Source of the DNA: Rhizobium sp. BK399
GTDB lineage: Bacteria > Pseudomonadota > Alphaproteobacteria > Rhizobiales > Rhizobiaceae
NCBI RefSeq assembly: GCF_014194695.1
Contig: NZ_JACIAH010000002.1
Span: 124,001-188,000, forward strand
Direction of reading: 5' to 3'
DNA: 64,000 nt
The notes under the pieces were generated by a model. The model had not been told where the DNA came from. It did not search any database and saw only the letters and a program-made list of their open reading frames with translations. The position numbers and the translations under genes are program-made. This document shows, piece after piece, positions 26,849 through 35,617 of the stretch (the stretch's first letter is position 1; each line of letters opens with the position of its first letter).

Positions 26849-27562
26849 TCAAGCGGCAGAGCGGATCAGGGGGCCAGTACTGCGCGCCGGCTCCGGCAGT
26901 TTGACTGGTACCTTCGCCATGATCTCTTCAGCAAAGCAGCGAGCGTTCTCGCGCGCCTTGTCGAGGTTGCTGACACGGGCTGGATCGAGGGAATGCAGCG
27001 TACCGCCGCAGTCGAAGAGATCGCGGAAGGCTGAGCGTTCGATGATCGCAGTATCGAGCACCGGCACCTGACGCTCGCTCAGCAGCGACTTGACGATCGA
27101 GAGTGCCCGCGTCGTTACCATCGAGTTGACGCGCGTGAGGACAACCGAGTGCCCAATGCGGATACCCGCCTTCTCATCGAGATATTGCAGCAGCTCGAGC
27201 ACCTGCGCACCGCCGCGCGCGTCCATCGCGCACCCCTGGATCGGGATCAGCACGCGGTCTGAAAGCCCGATGGCCGTCGCCAACAGCGGATTGCGCGCGC
27301 CTGGGAGATCGATGATGAAGTAATCCGTATTGTGCTTGTTTTCCGAAATGTGCAGCGGCAGGGACGCCGATGTGACGAAGTCGATCACCGAGATGTTGGG
27401 CACGTGGCCGGACACCTCATGCCATCGCGTGATCCAGTGCTGCGGATCGGCATCAAGGATGGTCACCCGATAGCCCTTTTGGGCAAGCTCAGTGGCGAGG
27501 AGAAGTACGGCTGTCGTCTTGCCGGCGCCGCCCTTGGTGTTTGCGAAAGTGATGACTGGCAT
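26849..27562 (-). CDS. ParA/MinD-family ATPase, orphan
   Basis: A 237-residue deviant-Walker ATPase. KGGAGKTT (residues of about 10-17) contains the signature lysine of ParA/MinD proteins. Walker A' is ILDADPQHW, and FIIDLPGARNPLL provides the switch II region. ATG 27562 follows GAGGA. No parB, parS-like cluster, repABC or min genes are adjacent, so it is not the chromosomal or plasmid ParA of a visible locus. Orphan ParA-like proteins often position protein cargos such as chemoreceptors or polar factors; its cargo is unknown. Confidence 0.85.
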   Translation of the reverse strand: MPVITFANTKGGAGKTTAVLLLATELAQKGYRVTILDADPQHWITRWHEVSGHVPNISVIDFVTSASLPLHISENKHNTDYFIIDLPGARNPLLATAIGLSDRVLIPIQGCAMDARGGAQVLELLQYLDEKAGIRIGHSVVLTRVNSMVTTRALSIVKSLLSERQVPVLDTAIIERSAFRDLFDCGGTLHSLDPARVSNLDKARENARCFAEEIMAKVPVKLPEPARSTGPLIRSAA

Positions 27563-27733
27563 GGTCGGTCCTCGAAGGGAAAATGTGAGCCTCTCTATGG
27601 CTCTGTCGCGCACTCTCGGAAGCATCGTGCGGTTAATGCATCCTTTCTAATCATGGTTAACAACTTCTAAACGCGACACCTGAAATTGCGGCCAGCATTT
27701 CTTGCACTTAGGCACAATCACGACGCCATGAAC

Positions 27734-27767
27734 AAAAAAGGCCCGGAAAGCCTAGGCTTTCCGGGCC
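27734..27767 (-). terminator. Terminator of the amine-catabolism operon
   Basis: A 13-bp arm GGCCCGGAAAGCC is repeated inverted almost without spacer, followed on the minus strand by T6. It lies 27 nt after the stop of the Fe-alcohol dehydrogenase. Confidence 0.9.
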
Positions 27768-27794
27768 AGTTCAGGTCCGCCTTCTTCTCTAAGT

Positions 27795-28940
27795 TCAGAA
27801 GCAATCCTTAAAGAGTGCCTTGGTATTTTCGAGCGTCATCTTGACCGGATTGCCGCCAGCGCTCGGATCTTCGATCGCCATGGCCGAAAGCTCATCGATT
27901 CGGTCGGGCTTGATTCCCATCGCAGAAAGGCTGTCGGGAACGCCAAGTTCAGAGCGAAGCTGCAGCACGTAGTCGTAAAAACCGTCGAAACCGCCGGAAA
28001 TGCCGAGATAGGCAGCAGCGCGCGCGATCTTCTCCTCGATCGCCGAACGATTGAAGCGAAGCACCGCCGGCATCACGACGGCATTCGTCATGCCGTGATG
28101 CGTGTTGTAGACCGCCCCGATCGGATGCGACAGCGCGTGGATGGCGCCAAGCCCCTTCTGGAACGCGACCGCACCCATGGCTGCGGCCGACATCATGTTG
28201 GCGCGGGCTTCGAGATCGGTGCCTTCCTTGTAGGCGCGCGGCAGGTATTCCTTGACGAGACGCATACCCTCAAGCGCGATGCCTGCCGACATCGGGTGGT
28301 AGAACGGCGAAGAATAGGCTTCCAGGCAATGCGCGAAAGCATCCATGCCGGTGCCGGCGGTGATGATTTTCGGCATTCCGACCGTCAGTTCCGGATCAGC
28401 GATGACAACGCCCGGCAGGAACTTCGGATGGAAGATGATCTTCTTCACATGCGTTTCGGAATTGGTGATGACGCTGGCGCGACCGACTTCCGAGCCGGTG
28501 CCTGCTGTGGTCGGCACCGCGACAATCGGCGCAATGCCGTCGAGGCTGGCACGCGTCCACCAGTCGCCGATATCCTCGAAGTCCCAGACGGGCCGCGTCT
28601 GGCCGGCCATGAAGGCGACGCACTTGCCGAGGTCGAGCCCCGAACCGCCGCCGAAGGCGACGACGCCGTCATGGCCACCATCCTTGAACGCCTTGACACC
28701 AGCTTCAAGGTTCTTGTCATTCGGGTTCGGGTCAACATCCGCGAAGATCGCGCGGCCGAGACCAGCTTCTTCGAGAATGTCGAGCCCCGTCTGGGTGATC
28801 GCCATCGACGCCAGACCGCGGTCGGTGATCAGCAGCGGCTTCTTCATGCCGAGGCTCTTGCAGGCGTCCGCCAGTTCCTTGATGCGCCCCCGACCGAGCT
28901 TGAAGGCTGTCGGGTAGCTCCAGTTGGCTGTGATGTTCAT
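27795..28940 (-). CDS. Iron-containing alcohol dehydrogenase
   Basis: A 381-residue group III (Fe-ADH) enzyme interconverting an alcohol and aldehyde with NAD(P). It contains the nucleotide loop FGGGSGLDLGKCVAFM (about 97-112), VPTTAGTGSEVG, and the metal-binding histidines in FAHCLEAYSSP and HALSHPIGAVYNTHHG. The ATG overlaps the stop of the upstream aldehyde dehydrogenase by 4 nt, so the pair would act on the same aldehyde or alcohol. Substrate is likely a small amino alcohol or derived aldehyde, judged from the neighbouring glutamine-synthetase-like gene. Confidence 0.9.
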   Translation of the reverse strand: MNITANWSYPTAFKLGRGRIKELADACKSLGMKKPLLITDRGLASMAITQTGLDILEEAGLGRAIFADVDPNPNDKNLEAGVKAFKDGGHDGVVAFGGGSGLDLGKCVAFMAGQTRPVWDFEDIGDWWTRASLDGIAPIVAVPTTAGTGSEVGRASVITNSETHVKKIIFHPKFLPGVVIADPELTVGMPKIITAGTGMDAFAHCLEAYSSPFYHPMSAGIALEGMRLVKEYLPRAYKEGTDLEARANMMSAAAMGAVAFQKGLGAIHALSHPIGAVYNTHHGMTNAVVMPAVLRFNRSAIEEKIARAAAYLGISGGFDGFYDYVLQLRSELGVPDSLSAMGIKPDRIDELSAMAIEDPSAGGNPVKMTLENTKALFKDCF

Positions 28941-30322
28941 GCTGTGACTTTCTTCAGATGATAGGATTTCGGACGCGTCAGGTTCTGGAAGCCGATGATC
29001 GACAACGAGCCGCCACGGCCGGTTTCCTTGACGCCGGTCCAGCAGAGCGCCGGATCGAGATAGTCTGCGCGGTTCATGAACACCGTGCCGGTTTCGATCT
29101 CGCGACCAAGCCGCCCTGCCCGCTCCGGATCCTTCGTCCAGAGCGAAGCCGTCAGGCCATACTGGCTGTCGTTCATCAGGGCGATTGCCTCGTCATCGCT
29201 TTTGACCTTCATGATGCCGACGGCAGGGCCGAAAGTTTCTTCGCGCATGAAGGCCATCGAGTGATCGACGTTGACGAGGATCTGCGGCGCAAGATAAGCG
29301 CCACCATCATCCTGCGGAAAGAGCTTCGGATCGACCAGGGCCTTGGCACCCCTGGAGACAGCATCGGCGACCTGCTCGCGCACCACCTTGGCGAAACGTT
29401 TGTTTGCCATCGGGCCGAGCGACGTCTCCGGATCAAGTGGATTGCCGAGCTTGTAGTTCGACACCCAAGCGACCGACTTCTCGACGAAGCTGTCGTACAG
29501 CGATTCATGCACATAAATGCGCTCGATACCGCAGCAGCACTGACCGGAATTATAGGTCGCGCCGTCCATCAGCGTATCGACCGCTGCATCGAGGTCGGCG
29601 TCTTCCATGACGTAGCCCGGATCCTTGCCGCCGAGCTCGAGGCCAAGACCGGTAAACGTGCCGGCCGCCGCACGCTCCATCGAGCGCCCGCCTTCGACCG
29701 AGCCGGTGAAGTTCACGAAGTTGAAGCTGCCGGCGGCAATTAGCGCCGACGTCCTCTCGTGGTCGAGGAATACGTTCTGGAAGACGTCCTCGGGAACGCC
29801 GGCCTCGACGAACGCCTGCACCAGCCGCTCCCCGACAACAAGCGTCTGCGACGCATGCTTCAGAACAACGGTGTTGCCCGCCATCAGCGCCGGCGCGATC
29901 GTGTTGATCGCTGTCATGTAGGGATAGTTCCAAGGCGCCACGACGAAGACGACGCCATGCGCTTCGCGCTCGATGCGGCGCTCGAACTTGTCGCTTTCTT
30001 CGACGACAAGCGGCGCCAGCGCATCGGCGGCGATCGAGGCGACGTAGTTGGAGCGCTCGTTGAAACCCTTGTACTCACCGCCGTAGCGGATCGGTCGGCC
30101 CATCTGCCAGGCAAGCTCCGGCACGACGACGTCGGACATTTCATTGAGCCGCGCGACGCCCTTCAACACCAGCTGAACGCGCTGTTCCAGCGGCCGCTTT
30201 GCCCAGGCCTTCTGCGCCTTGCGCGCACGCGCCACCGCGTCTTTCGCCGCCTCCAGCGAAAGCGCCGGGCGTTCGGCGTAAACCGATCCGTCGATCGGTG
30301 AAATGCATTGGATCATTCCCAT
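28937..30322 (-). CDS. NAD(P)-dependent aldehyde dehydrogenase
   Basis: A 461-residue ALDH. The cofactor segment VVAPWNYP (about 120), the general base in LELGGKDPGYV and the catalytic cysteine in NSGQCCCGIERI (about 270) are intact. ATG 30322 (MGMIQCISPIDG) follows AGGA; longer in-frame starts add residues unlike the family. It oxidises an aldehyde to the acid. The gene is coupled to the Fe-ADH downstream and lies 105 nt after the gamma-glutamylamine-synthetase-like gene, matching pathways where gamma-glutamyl-aminoaldehydes are oxidised. Confidence 0.9.
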   Translation of the reverse strand: MGMIQCISPIDGSVYAERPALSLEAAKDAVARARKAQKAWAKRPLEQRVQLVLKGVARLNEMSDVVVPELAWQMGRPIRYGGEYKGFNERSNYVASIAADALAPLVVEESDKFERRIEREAHGVVFVVAPWNYPYMTAINTIAPALMAGNTVVLKHASQTLVVGERLVQAFVEAGVPEDVFQNVFLDHERTSALIAAGSFNFVNFTGSVEGGRSMERAAAGTFTGLGLELGGKDPGYVMEDADLDAAVDTLMDGATYNSGQCCCGIERIYVHESLYDSFVEKSVAWVSNYKLGNPLDPETSLGPMANKRFAKVVREQVADAVSRGAKALVDPKLFPQDDGGAYLAPQILVNVDHSMAFMREETFGPAVGIMKVKSDDEAIALMNDSQYGLTASLWTKDPERAGRLGREIETGTVFMNRADYLDPALCWTGVKETGRGGSLSIIGFQNLTRPKSYHLKKVTA

Positions 30323-30427
30323 GATCTTCATCCTATGTTTTGGCATGCCGAAACCGGCGGACGCCCCAAACAATCTCCCGAGATATGGAAATCGTGTGAC
30401 AGGACGCCGTCCGGCCTTGGCTACGCT

Positions 30428-31795
30428 TTATGCTCTTTCGAAACCGCGCGCCACTTCCCAGTCGGTAACGCGACGATCGTATTCTTCCTGCTCCCACTCG
30501 GCAGCACGGGTATAGTGGTCGATAACGTCATCGCCGAAGGCGCTACGCAGCATCTTCGATTCCGTCATGGCAGCGGTTGCTGCACGCAGGGTGCGCGGGA
30601 TCTCGCGGACGCTGCGAGCGCCGTAGGCGTCGCCGACAAACGGCGACTCCAGCTCCATCTTCTTCTCGATACCCTCGATGCCGGCGGCGAGCAGTGCCGC
30701 AAACGCGAGATAAGGGTTGAGGTCCGAGCCGCCGACACGGCACTCGATGCGGATCGCGCGGGTATCGTCGCCGCAGAGCCGATAGCCGGCCGTGCGGTTG
30801 TCCTTGCTCCAGATCGCCTTCGTCGGCGCGAACGTGCCAGCCATGAAGCGCTTGTACGAGTTGATGTAAGGCGCAAGGAAATAGGTGATCTCGCTGGCGT
30901 GTGCGAGAAGACCGGCCACATAGTTGTTCATCAGCGGTGACATGCCGTACTTGCCGCCTTCGTCGTAGAAAAGCGGTGTCTTACCGTCGGCGCTCCAGAG
31001 GGACTGATGGATGTGCGACGAGCTACCAGCGGCATTGTAGTGCCACTTCGCGAGGAAGGTGATCGCCCTGCCCTTCGACCAGGCGATCTCCTTGCAGCCG
31101 TTCTTTATGATGGAGTGGCGGTCGGCCATGGTAAGCGCGTCGGCATACCGCACGTTGATTTCCTCCTGGCCCGCCGACGCCTCACCCTTCGAGTTCTCGA
31201 CCGGAATACCGGCGCCTTGCAATCCGGTTCGGATTGCCCGCATGACCTCCTCTTCCTTGGTCGTCTGGAAGATGTGGTAGTCTTCGTTGTAGGCGCTGGC
31301 GAGCTTGAGGTTGCGATAACCGGATGCGTGTGCAGATTCGTAGGTCTGGTCGAATAGGAAGAATTCGAGTTCCGAGGCCATGAACGCCTTCATGCCCATG
31401 TCTTCCAGTCGCTTGACCTGCTTTTTCAGGATCGCGCGCGGCGAATGCGGTACTTCTTCATGCGTGTGGTGGTCAAGGAGGTCGCAGAGCACGAGCGCGG
31501 TGCCTTCGAGCCATGGAATGCGGCGCAGCGTCGAAAGATCGGGCTTCATCGTGTAGTCGCCATAGCCTTTTTCCCAGCTTGTCGCCTTGTAGCCGGACAC
31601 GGTTTCCATCTCCATGTCGGTGGCAACGAGATAGTTGCAGCTATGCGTTTCCTTCCACGCGCTTTCCAGGAAGTATTCGGCCTGAAACCGCTTGCCCATC
31701 AGGCGGCCCTGCATGTCCACCTGGCACGCCAGAACCGTATCGATGCGCCCATCGGCTACATCCTGCTTGAGATCGTCGAGGGTATAGATGCTCAT
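30428..31795 (-). CDS. Glutamine-synthetase family protein, gamma-glutamylamine-synthetase-like
   Basis: A 455-residue GS-family ligase. It keeps the catalytic fold markers: metal-binding Glu in ASELEFFLFD, GQEEINVRYADAL, the ATP-site KWHYNAAGSSSHIHQSLW, and NRTAGYRLCG ... RIECRVGGSDLNPYLAFAALL. Sequence style and neighbours (APC permease, ALDH, ADH, N-formylglutamate amidohydrolase) fit PuuA/GlnA4-type enzymes that ligate glutamate to putrescine, ethanolamine or similar amines, not GlnA. Start at 31795 follows GGCGGAT; an in-frame extension to 31996 would overlap the permease gene. Substrate unknown. Confidence 0.83.
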   Translation of the reverse strand: MSIYTLDDLKQDVADGRIDTVLACQVDMQGRLMGKRFQAEYFLESAWKETHSCNYLVATDMEMETVSGYKATSWEKGYGDYTMKPDLSTLRRIPWLEGTALVLCDLLDHHTHEEVPHSPRAILKKQVKRLEDMGMKAFMASELEFFLFDQTYESAHASGYRNLKLASAYNEDYHIFQTTKEEEVMRAIRTGLQGAGIPVENSKGEASAGQEEINVRYADALTMADRHSIIKNGCKEIAWSKGRAITFLAKWHYNAAGSSSHIHQSLWSADGKTPLFYDEGGKYGMSPLMNNYVAGLLAHASEITYFLAPYINSYKRFMAGTFAPTKAIWSKDNRTAGYRLCGDDTRAIRIECRVGGSDLNPYLAFAALLAAGIEGIEKKMELESPFVGDAYGARSVREIPRTLRAATAAMTESKMLRSAFGDDVIDHYTRAAEWEQEEYDRRVTDWEVARGFERA

Positions 31796-31893
31796 GGTGA
31801 ATCCGCCTGAACTTGGAACTGAAATCGGTGCAACGAAAGAGCATGCAGTGAAACGAGTGAGCCGCCGTGATGCGTTTTCGTTGATCCGGAGAA

Positions 31894-31915
31894 CGGGGCC
31901 GCTATCGCGGCCCCG
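31894..31915 (-). terminator. Intra-operon GC hairpin between permease and ligase
   Basis: CGGGGCCGC TATC GCGGCCCCG forms a perfect 9-bp stem in the 145-nt gap downstream of the APC permease. There is no U-tract, so an mRNA-stabilising or attenuating structure is as likely as termination. Confidence 0.45.
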
Positions 31916-31940
31916 GAGTCGGAGAGGGAAGTCGAGAACC

Positions 31941-33488
31941 TCAGGCTTCGCCGACTGCCTTTTCGGCTGCTGCGATCTCCGCCTGACGGCGCGCAACCTC
32001 GTCGCCGATCGGCGGTCCCTTGAAGCGGCGGTTTTCGAAGCCGAACCATACGATCGCGGTCAGCACGAGGAAGCCGACGGTGATGTAGAGAGCCCAATCG
32101 TTCGGAGGCTGGATGCCAAGAACGAAGATCAGCACCATCGCGAGGATCGACAGGATCGCGAACAGCTTGAACATGCCCTCGCCGAGGTTCCACGGCCCCA
32201 TCTTGTCCCACTTCGACGTGCCCCAGGCAAAGAGGCCGAGGGTGATCGGGATCGCGAAGGAGAAGAACAGGAAGATGACCGTGCACGATACGACGATCGT
32301 GTAAACCGGCGTCTCACCGATCGAAACGAGCGACGAGCCCCAGACGAAAAGGACAGCGAGGATCGATCCGGTCCAGATGGCCGCGACCGGAGTACGGTAC
32401 TTCGGGCTGACCTTCGACAGCGCCTTCGATGCAGGCAGACCGCCGTCACGCGAGAAGGCGAAGATCATACGCGAGACCGAGGTCACCGTTGCCAAGCCGC
32501 ACAGCCACTGGCTGACGAAGATGGCGAGGTAGAGCAGATCCTTGACAACAGGGTTCACCTGGCTGTCCATCGCCCAGAAAAATACATTCCAGCCCTGCTT
32601 GGCTGCATCGTCCATGTTCGGCAGCATCAGCACGAAAGCGCACAGCATGATGTAACCGAAGAGCGCCGACCACAGGACCGAGGAAACCATGCCGCGTGGC
32701 ACGGAATGCGCGGCTTTGACCGTTTCTTCCGAGGTATGCGCCGAAGCATCGTAGCCGGTGATCGTGTAGATTGGCAGCAAGAGACCGAGCAGGAAGACCC
32801 ACGCGCCCGAAGTCGACGGCCAGACATTGCCACCCGCTTCGCCGGAGTAATTGGCGAAGGTAAAAAGCCGACCAATGTCATAGGACGGTGCTGCCAACAG
32901 GCAGACAGCGGCCAGTACGATCGCCGTCGCAAAGATCAGATAACCGGAGAAGTCCGTCAGCTTCGCCGTCAACCCAATCCCCATGTGGTTCACGAGCGCC
33001 TGCGCACCGGTAATGATAACCAGGAAGACGATGCGGACCATCGTGGTGTCTGTCAGGCCGAAGTAGCTTGTCCCGAAGGCGCCCATGAAGAAGTAGTAGG
33101 TGCCGACGTTGATCGCGCCCAGAACGGTGACGAGACCGAGCAGGTTGAACCATGCGGTTACCCAGCCGGTGAAGCGGTTGCCGAGAATCGAGCCCCAATG
33201 GTAGAGGCCGCCCGCGGTCGGATAGGCCGAACTGATCTGCGCCATCGCGACAGCGAACACCAGCGAGACGAAGCAACCGACCGGCCAACCGATGCCGATC
33301 GCCGCACCGCCGGCACCCGCCGTGGCTTGCGCCAGTGAGTTGATACCGCCGGAGAGGATGCAAATAATGGAAAACGAAACGGCAAAGTTCGAGAACGAGC
33401 TCATCCGCCGTTCCAGCTCCTGGGCGTAGCCCATGGAGTGCAGGATATGCATATCCTGCTTCTTGTCGTGATCCGTGTAATCGGACAT
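31941..33488 (-). CDS. APC-superfamily amino acid/amine permease
   Basis: A 515-residue inner-membrane protein with about twelve hydrophobic helices. The first helix region SFSIICILSGGINSLAQA and the cytosolic loop AYPTAGGLYHWGSIL are typical of the APC family (GABA/choline-type subfamily). The motif GYDASAHTSEET is characteristic of that subfamily. It likely imports the amine or amino acid metabolised by the downstream ligase and dehydrogenases. ATG 33488 follows GGGGGAAG. Confidence 0.88.
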   Translation of the reverse strand: MSDYTDHDKKQDMHILHSMGYAQELERRMSSFSNFAVSFSIICILSGGINSLAQATAGAGGAAIGIGWPVGCFVSLVFAVAMAQISSAYPTAGGLYHWGSILGNRFTGWVTAWFNLLGLVTVLGAINVGTYYFFMGAFGTSYFGLTDTTMVRIVFLVIITGAQALVNHMGIGLTAKLTDFSGYLIFATAIVLAAVCLLAAPSYDIGRLFTFANYSGEAGGNVWPSTSGAWVFLLGLLLPIYTITGYDASAHTSEETVKAAHSVPRGMVSSVLWSALFGYIMLCAFVLMLPNMDDAAKQGWNVFFWAMDSQVNPVVKDLLYLAIFVSQWLCGLATVTSVSRMIFAFSRDGGLPASKALSKVSPKYRTPVAAIWTGSILAVLFVWGSSLVSIGETPVYTIVVSCTVIFLFFSFAIPITLGLFAWGTSKWDKMGPWNLGEGMFKLFAILSILAMVLIFVLGIQPPNDWALYITVGFLVLTAIVWFGFENRRFKGPPIGDEVARRQAEIAAAEKAVGEA

Positions 33489-33506
33489 GACTTCCCCCTG
33501 TTTAGC

Positions 33507-33532
33507 GATCATCCGCGGGATTGCGGATGATC
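33507..33532 (-). promoter_or_regulatory. Hairpin in the permease leader
   Basis: A perfect 10-bp inverted repeat GATCATCCGC / GCGGATGATC (loop GGGATT) sits 18 nt upstream of the APC permease ATG, just before its ribosome binding site. It could be an operator or an mRNA structure that controls translation. No known riboswitch is recognised. Confidence 0.45.
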
Positions 33533-33614
33533 ATCCAGTGCCAAAGTGCCCGTGACGTTTTCGCCTACGGGCGGATCGCAGTTAGACTGCTCCCTGGGGT
33601 CTTTTTTTTCATTG

Positions 33615-34388
33615 TCAGGCGTCCAGGCTTTGCTGGAGAAGCCCTGTCAGATAGTCGGCCACGACCCCTTGACCGTCTTCGTCTGAGATGAGGTCGTTGC
33701 GGACCTCGATCATTACATTGCGGAGCCCATTGGACAGCCCATGCAGGATCAGCGTGTGGGTCACGCCATCCGCAGGGCCATAGGGCTCGTTGCGTTCGAT
33801 TTTGTAGAGAGGCGAGCCGGACGATGCGGCGTTCAAAACGCTGTCTGCAAAGCGGCTGTCTTCGTCGTGCAGTATACCAATTTCCACAGCGCGCGTCTTG
33901 CCGTGGTACACCGGAGTGAAGCTGTGGACCGTTGCAATCACCGTCTCCCGCCCCCTCGCCTTACGATCGCGAATCAGTGCGCGAATGGCGTCATGGAAAG
34001 GAATATACAACGCTTCTGTCCGCGCGAGGCGTTCTTCCCCGCTGAGATGGGCATTGCCCGGTATCTCATAGACTTCGCTCTTCTCAGGCATGGCTCCGGC
34101 TGACTCCGGTGGCCTGTTGCAATCGTAGATCAGCCGAGAAAATCGCTGGTAGATGAGTGTGGCATCGAGAGCCTCCGAAATCCCGCGGGCCACGGCCAAA
34201 GCGCCCGGATCCCAGGCAATATGACTTTCCAGCGCTTCATCGGAGAGACCGAGTGTTCCGTACCGCTCAGGCAGCAATCGGGAAGCATGCTCGCAGATCA
34301 CCAGCAACGAGCTCCTGCCGTTCGGTCGCTCGACCGAAACGCATTCGCCTTCCGCTTCGCTTAGGACCTTGAACTGAGCAGCCACCAC
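33615..34388 (-). CDS. N-formylglutamate amidohydrolase family protein
   Basis: A 257-residue HutG-like amidohydrolase. It has LLVICEHASRLLPERYG near the N-terminus, SRLIYDCNRPPES, and TVHSFTPVYHGKTRAVEIGI in the middle, matching the zinc hydrolase family that releases formate or an amine from N-acyl glutamate. In this cluster it could hydrolyse a gamma-glutamyl or N-formyl intermediate. No other histidine-degradation (hut) gene is present. It is transcribed divergently from the RpiR regulator gene. Confidence 0.85.
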   Translation of the reverse strand: MVAAQFKVLSEAEGECVSVERPNGRSSLLVICEHASRLLPERYGTLGLSDEALESHIAWDPGALAVARGISEALDATLIYQRFSRLIYDCNRPPESAGAMPEKSEVYEIPGNAHLSGEERLARTEALYIPFHDAIRALIRDRKARGRETVIATVHSFTPVYHGKTRAVEIGILHDEDSRFADSVLNAASSGSPLYKIERNEPYGPADGVTHTLILHGLSNGLRNVMIEVRNDLISDEDGQGVVADYLTGLLQQSLDA

Positions 34389-34464
34389 AGGCGCATCCCG
34401 ATCATTAATAAAGTATGTATAAGAAAAGAATTCTTCACGTTTCGACGACTGTCAAGCGCACTCT

Positions 34465-34518
34465 GAAAATTTCTTTTCATGACAGTAGTTGACATGGATT
34501 GTGACAGCGTTGTTAACT
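34465..34518 (+). promoter_or_regulatory. Putative operator and promoter before the RpiR-family gene
   Basis: TGAAAA-TTTC-TTTTCA (34465-34480) is a perfect 6-bp inverted repeat of the kind bound by RpiR/HexR regulators. TTGACA at 34490-34495 and TTAACT at 34513-34518, 17 nt apart, make a plausible sigma-70 promoter. The region lies between divergent genes. Motif-level evidence only. Confidence 0.4.
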
Positions 34519-34564
34519 TTCAGTGGGAAAGTGGCACAAGACCAATCCCGGGGAGCATGATCGC

Positions 34565-35437
34565 GTGACCGCTGCGTCGAAGACAGTTTCGGACGTAATC
34601 CATTCGCATTTTGGCACGCTGACGCGGGCTGAAAAGCAATTGGCTGAGAGCCTTTTGGACAACTACCCTGTCTCCGGACTGGGAAGCATAACGACGATTG
34701 CTGAGAACGCCGGTGTGTCAACGCCAACGGTCGTGCGCATGGTCCAGAAGCTTGGGTTCAAGGGCTATCCCGACTTTCAGTCGCACCTCCATCAGGAAGT
34801 CGAAGCAACGATTTCAAACCCTATCGCCAAGCACGACCGCTGGGCCTCCAATGCGCCGGGCACGCATATTCTGAACCGCTTTGCCGACGCGATCATGGGC
34901 AATCTGCGCCAGACGCTGAGCGCGCTCGATACAGCGACGTTTGACAGCGTCGCCTCCCTCCTCTCCGACCGCAAGCGCGGCCTCTATTTTGTCGGCGGAC
35001 GCATCACCGGCGCGCTCGCCGAATACTTCTTCACGCATATGCAGGTCATTCGCCCGAACACCGCTCTGCTCTCATCTAATTCGAGCAGCTGGCCGCAATA
35101 CGTCCTCAATTTGAATCCCGGCGACTTGTTGGTCATCTTCGATATCCGCCGCTACGAGCAGGAGATGGTCAGTCTCGCGACCGCGGCCCGCAAGCGCGGA
35201 GCCGAGATTGTCGTGTTTACGGATCAATGGGGATCGCCTGCCGCCAAGCTCGCGCGCCACACGTTTCGTGTGCAGATCGAGGCCCCATCGGCCTGGGATT
35301 CATCAGTCGTCACTCTCTTTATTGTCGAAGCGCTGATCGAAGCCGTTCAGAGTTCGACATGGGACGAAACGAAAGAACGCATGAAAACGCTGGAGGGTCT
35401 GTTCGAACAAACCAGGCTCTTCCGCAAACTCAGTTAG
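34565..35437 (+). CDS. MurR/RpiR-family transcriptional regulator
   Basis: A 290-residue regulator. Residues of about 1-80 are the RpiR-type HTH (SITTIAENAGVSTPTVVRMV). Residues of about 115-245 are a SIS sugar-phosphate-binding domain with YFVGGRITGALAEYFFTHM and LLVIFDIRRYEQEM. I use GTG 34565, preceded by GGGGAG; a GTG at 34523 is also in frame. It may control the divergent N-formylglutamate amidohydrolase/permease genes, the ABC importer downstream, or both. The effector is unknown. Confidence 0.85.
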   Translation: MTAASKTVSDVIHSHFGTLTRAEKQLAESLLDNYPVSGLGSITTIAENAGVSTPTVVRMVQKLGFKGYPDFQSHLHQEVEATISNPIAKHDRWASNAPGTHILNRFADAIMGNLRQTLSALDTATFDSVASLLSDRKRGLYFVGGRITGALAEYFFTHMQVIRPNTALLSSNSSSWPQYVLNLNPGDLLVIFDIRRYEQEMVSLATAARKRGAEIVVFTDQWGSPAAKLARHTFRVQIEAPSAWDSSVVTLFIVEALIEAVQSSTWDETKERMKTLEGLFEQTRLFRKLS

Positions 35438-35537
35438 GAGGGAAAATACGACAGCGAGATGACAGGCCGCGCTTGAGTGAACAACGTGTCGTAAATGAAA
35501 CACCGCCGCCAAATGCCTGCTATACAAAGAAAAAATA

Positions 35538-35555
35538 AGGTCATCAAACTGTCAC
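35538..35555 (+). promoter_or_regulatory. PhoB-box-like site before the ABC importer operon
   Basis: AGGTCAT-CAAA-CTGTCAC fits the Pho box (5/7 and 6/7 matches to CTGTCAT with a 4-nt spacer), 62 nt before the GTG of the binding-protein gene. The 13-nt core is identical to the site before btaA at 7344-7361. Confidence 0.6.
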
Positions 35556-35617
35556 GAAAGCTTCACGTAACGTCAGTAACAGCATCGTCAGACACTGAAC
35601 CACGAAGGAGAACAACA

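Noticed and set aside
31788..33338. A 516-codon plus-strand open frame rich in Arg/Asp/Glu
   Set aside because: Antisense to the APC permease; composition is typical of a complement frame, not a protein.
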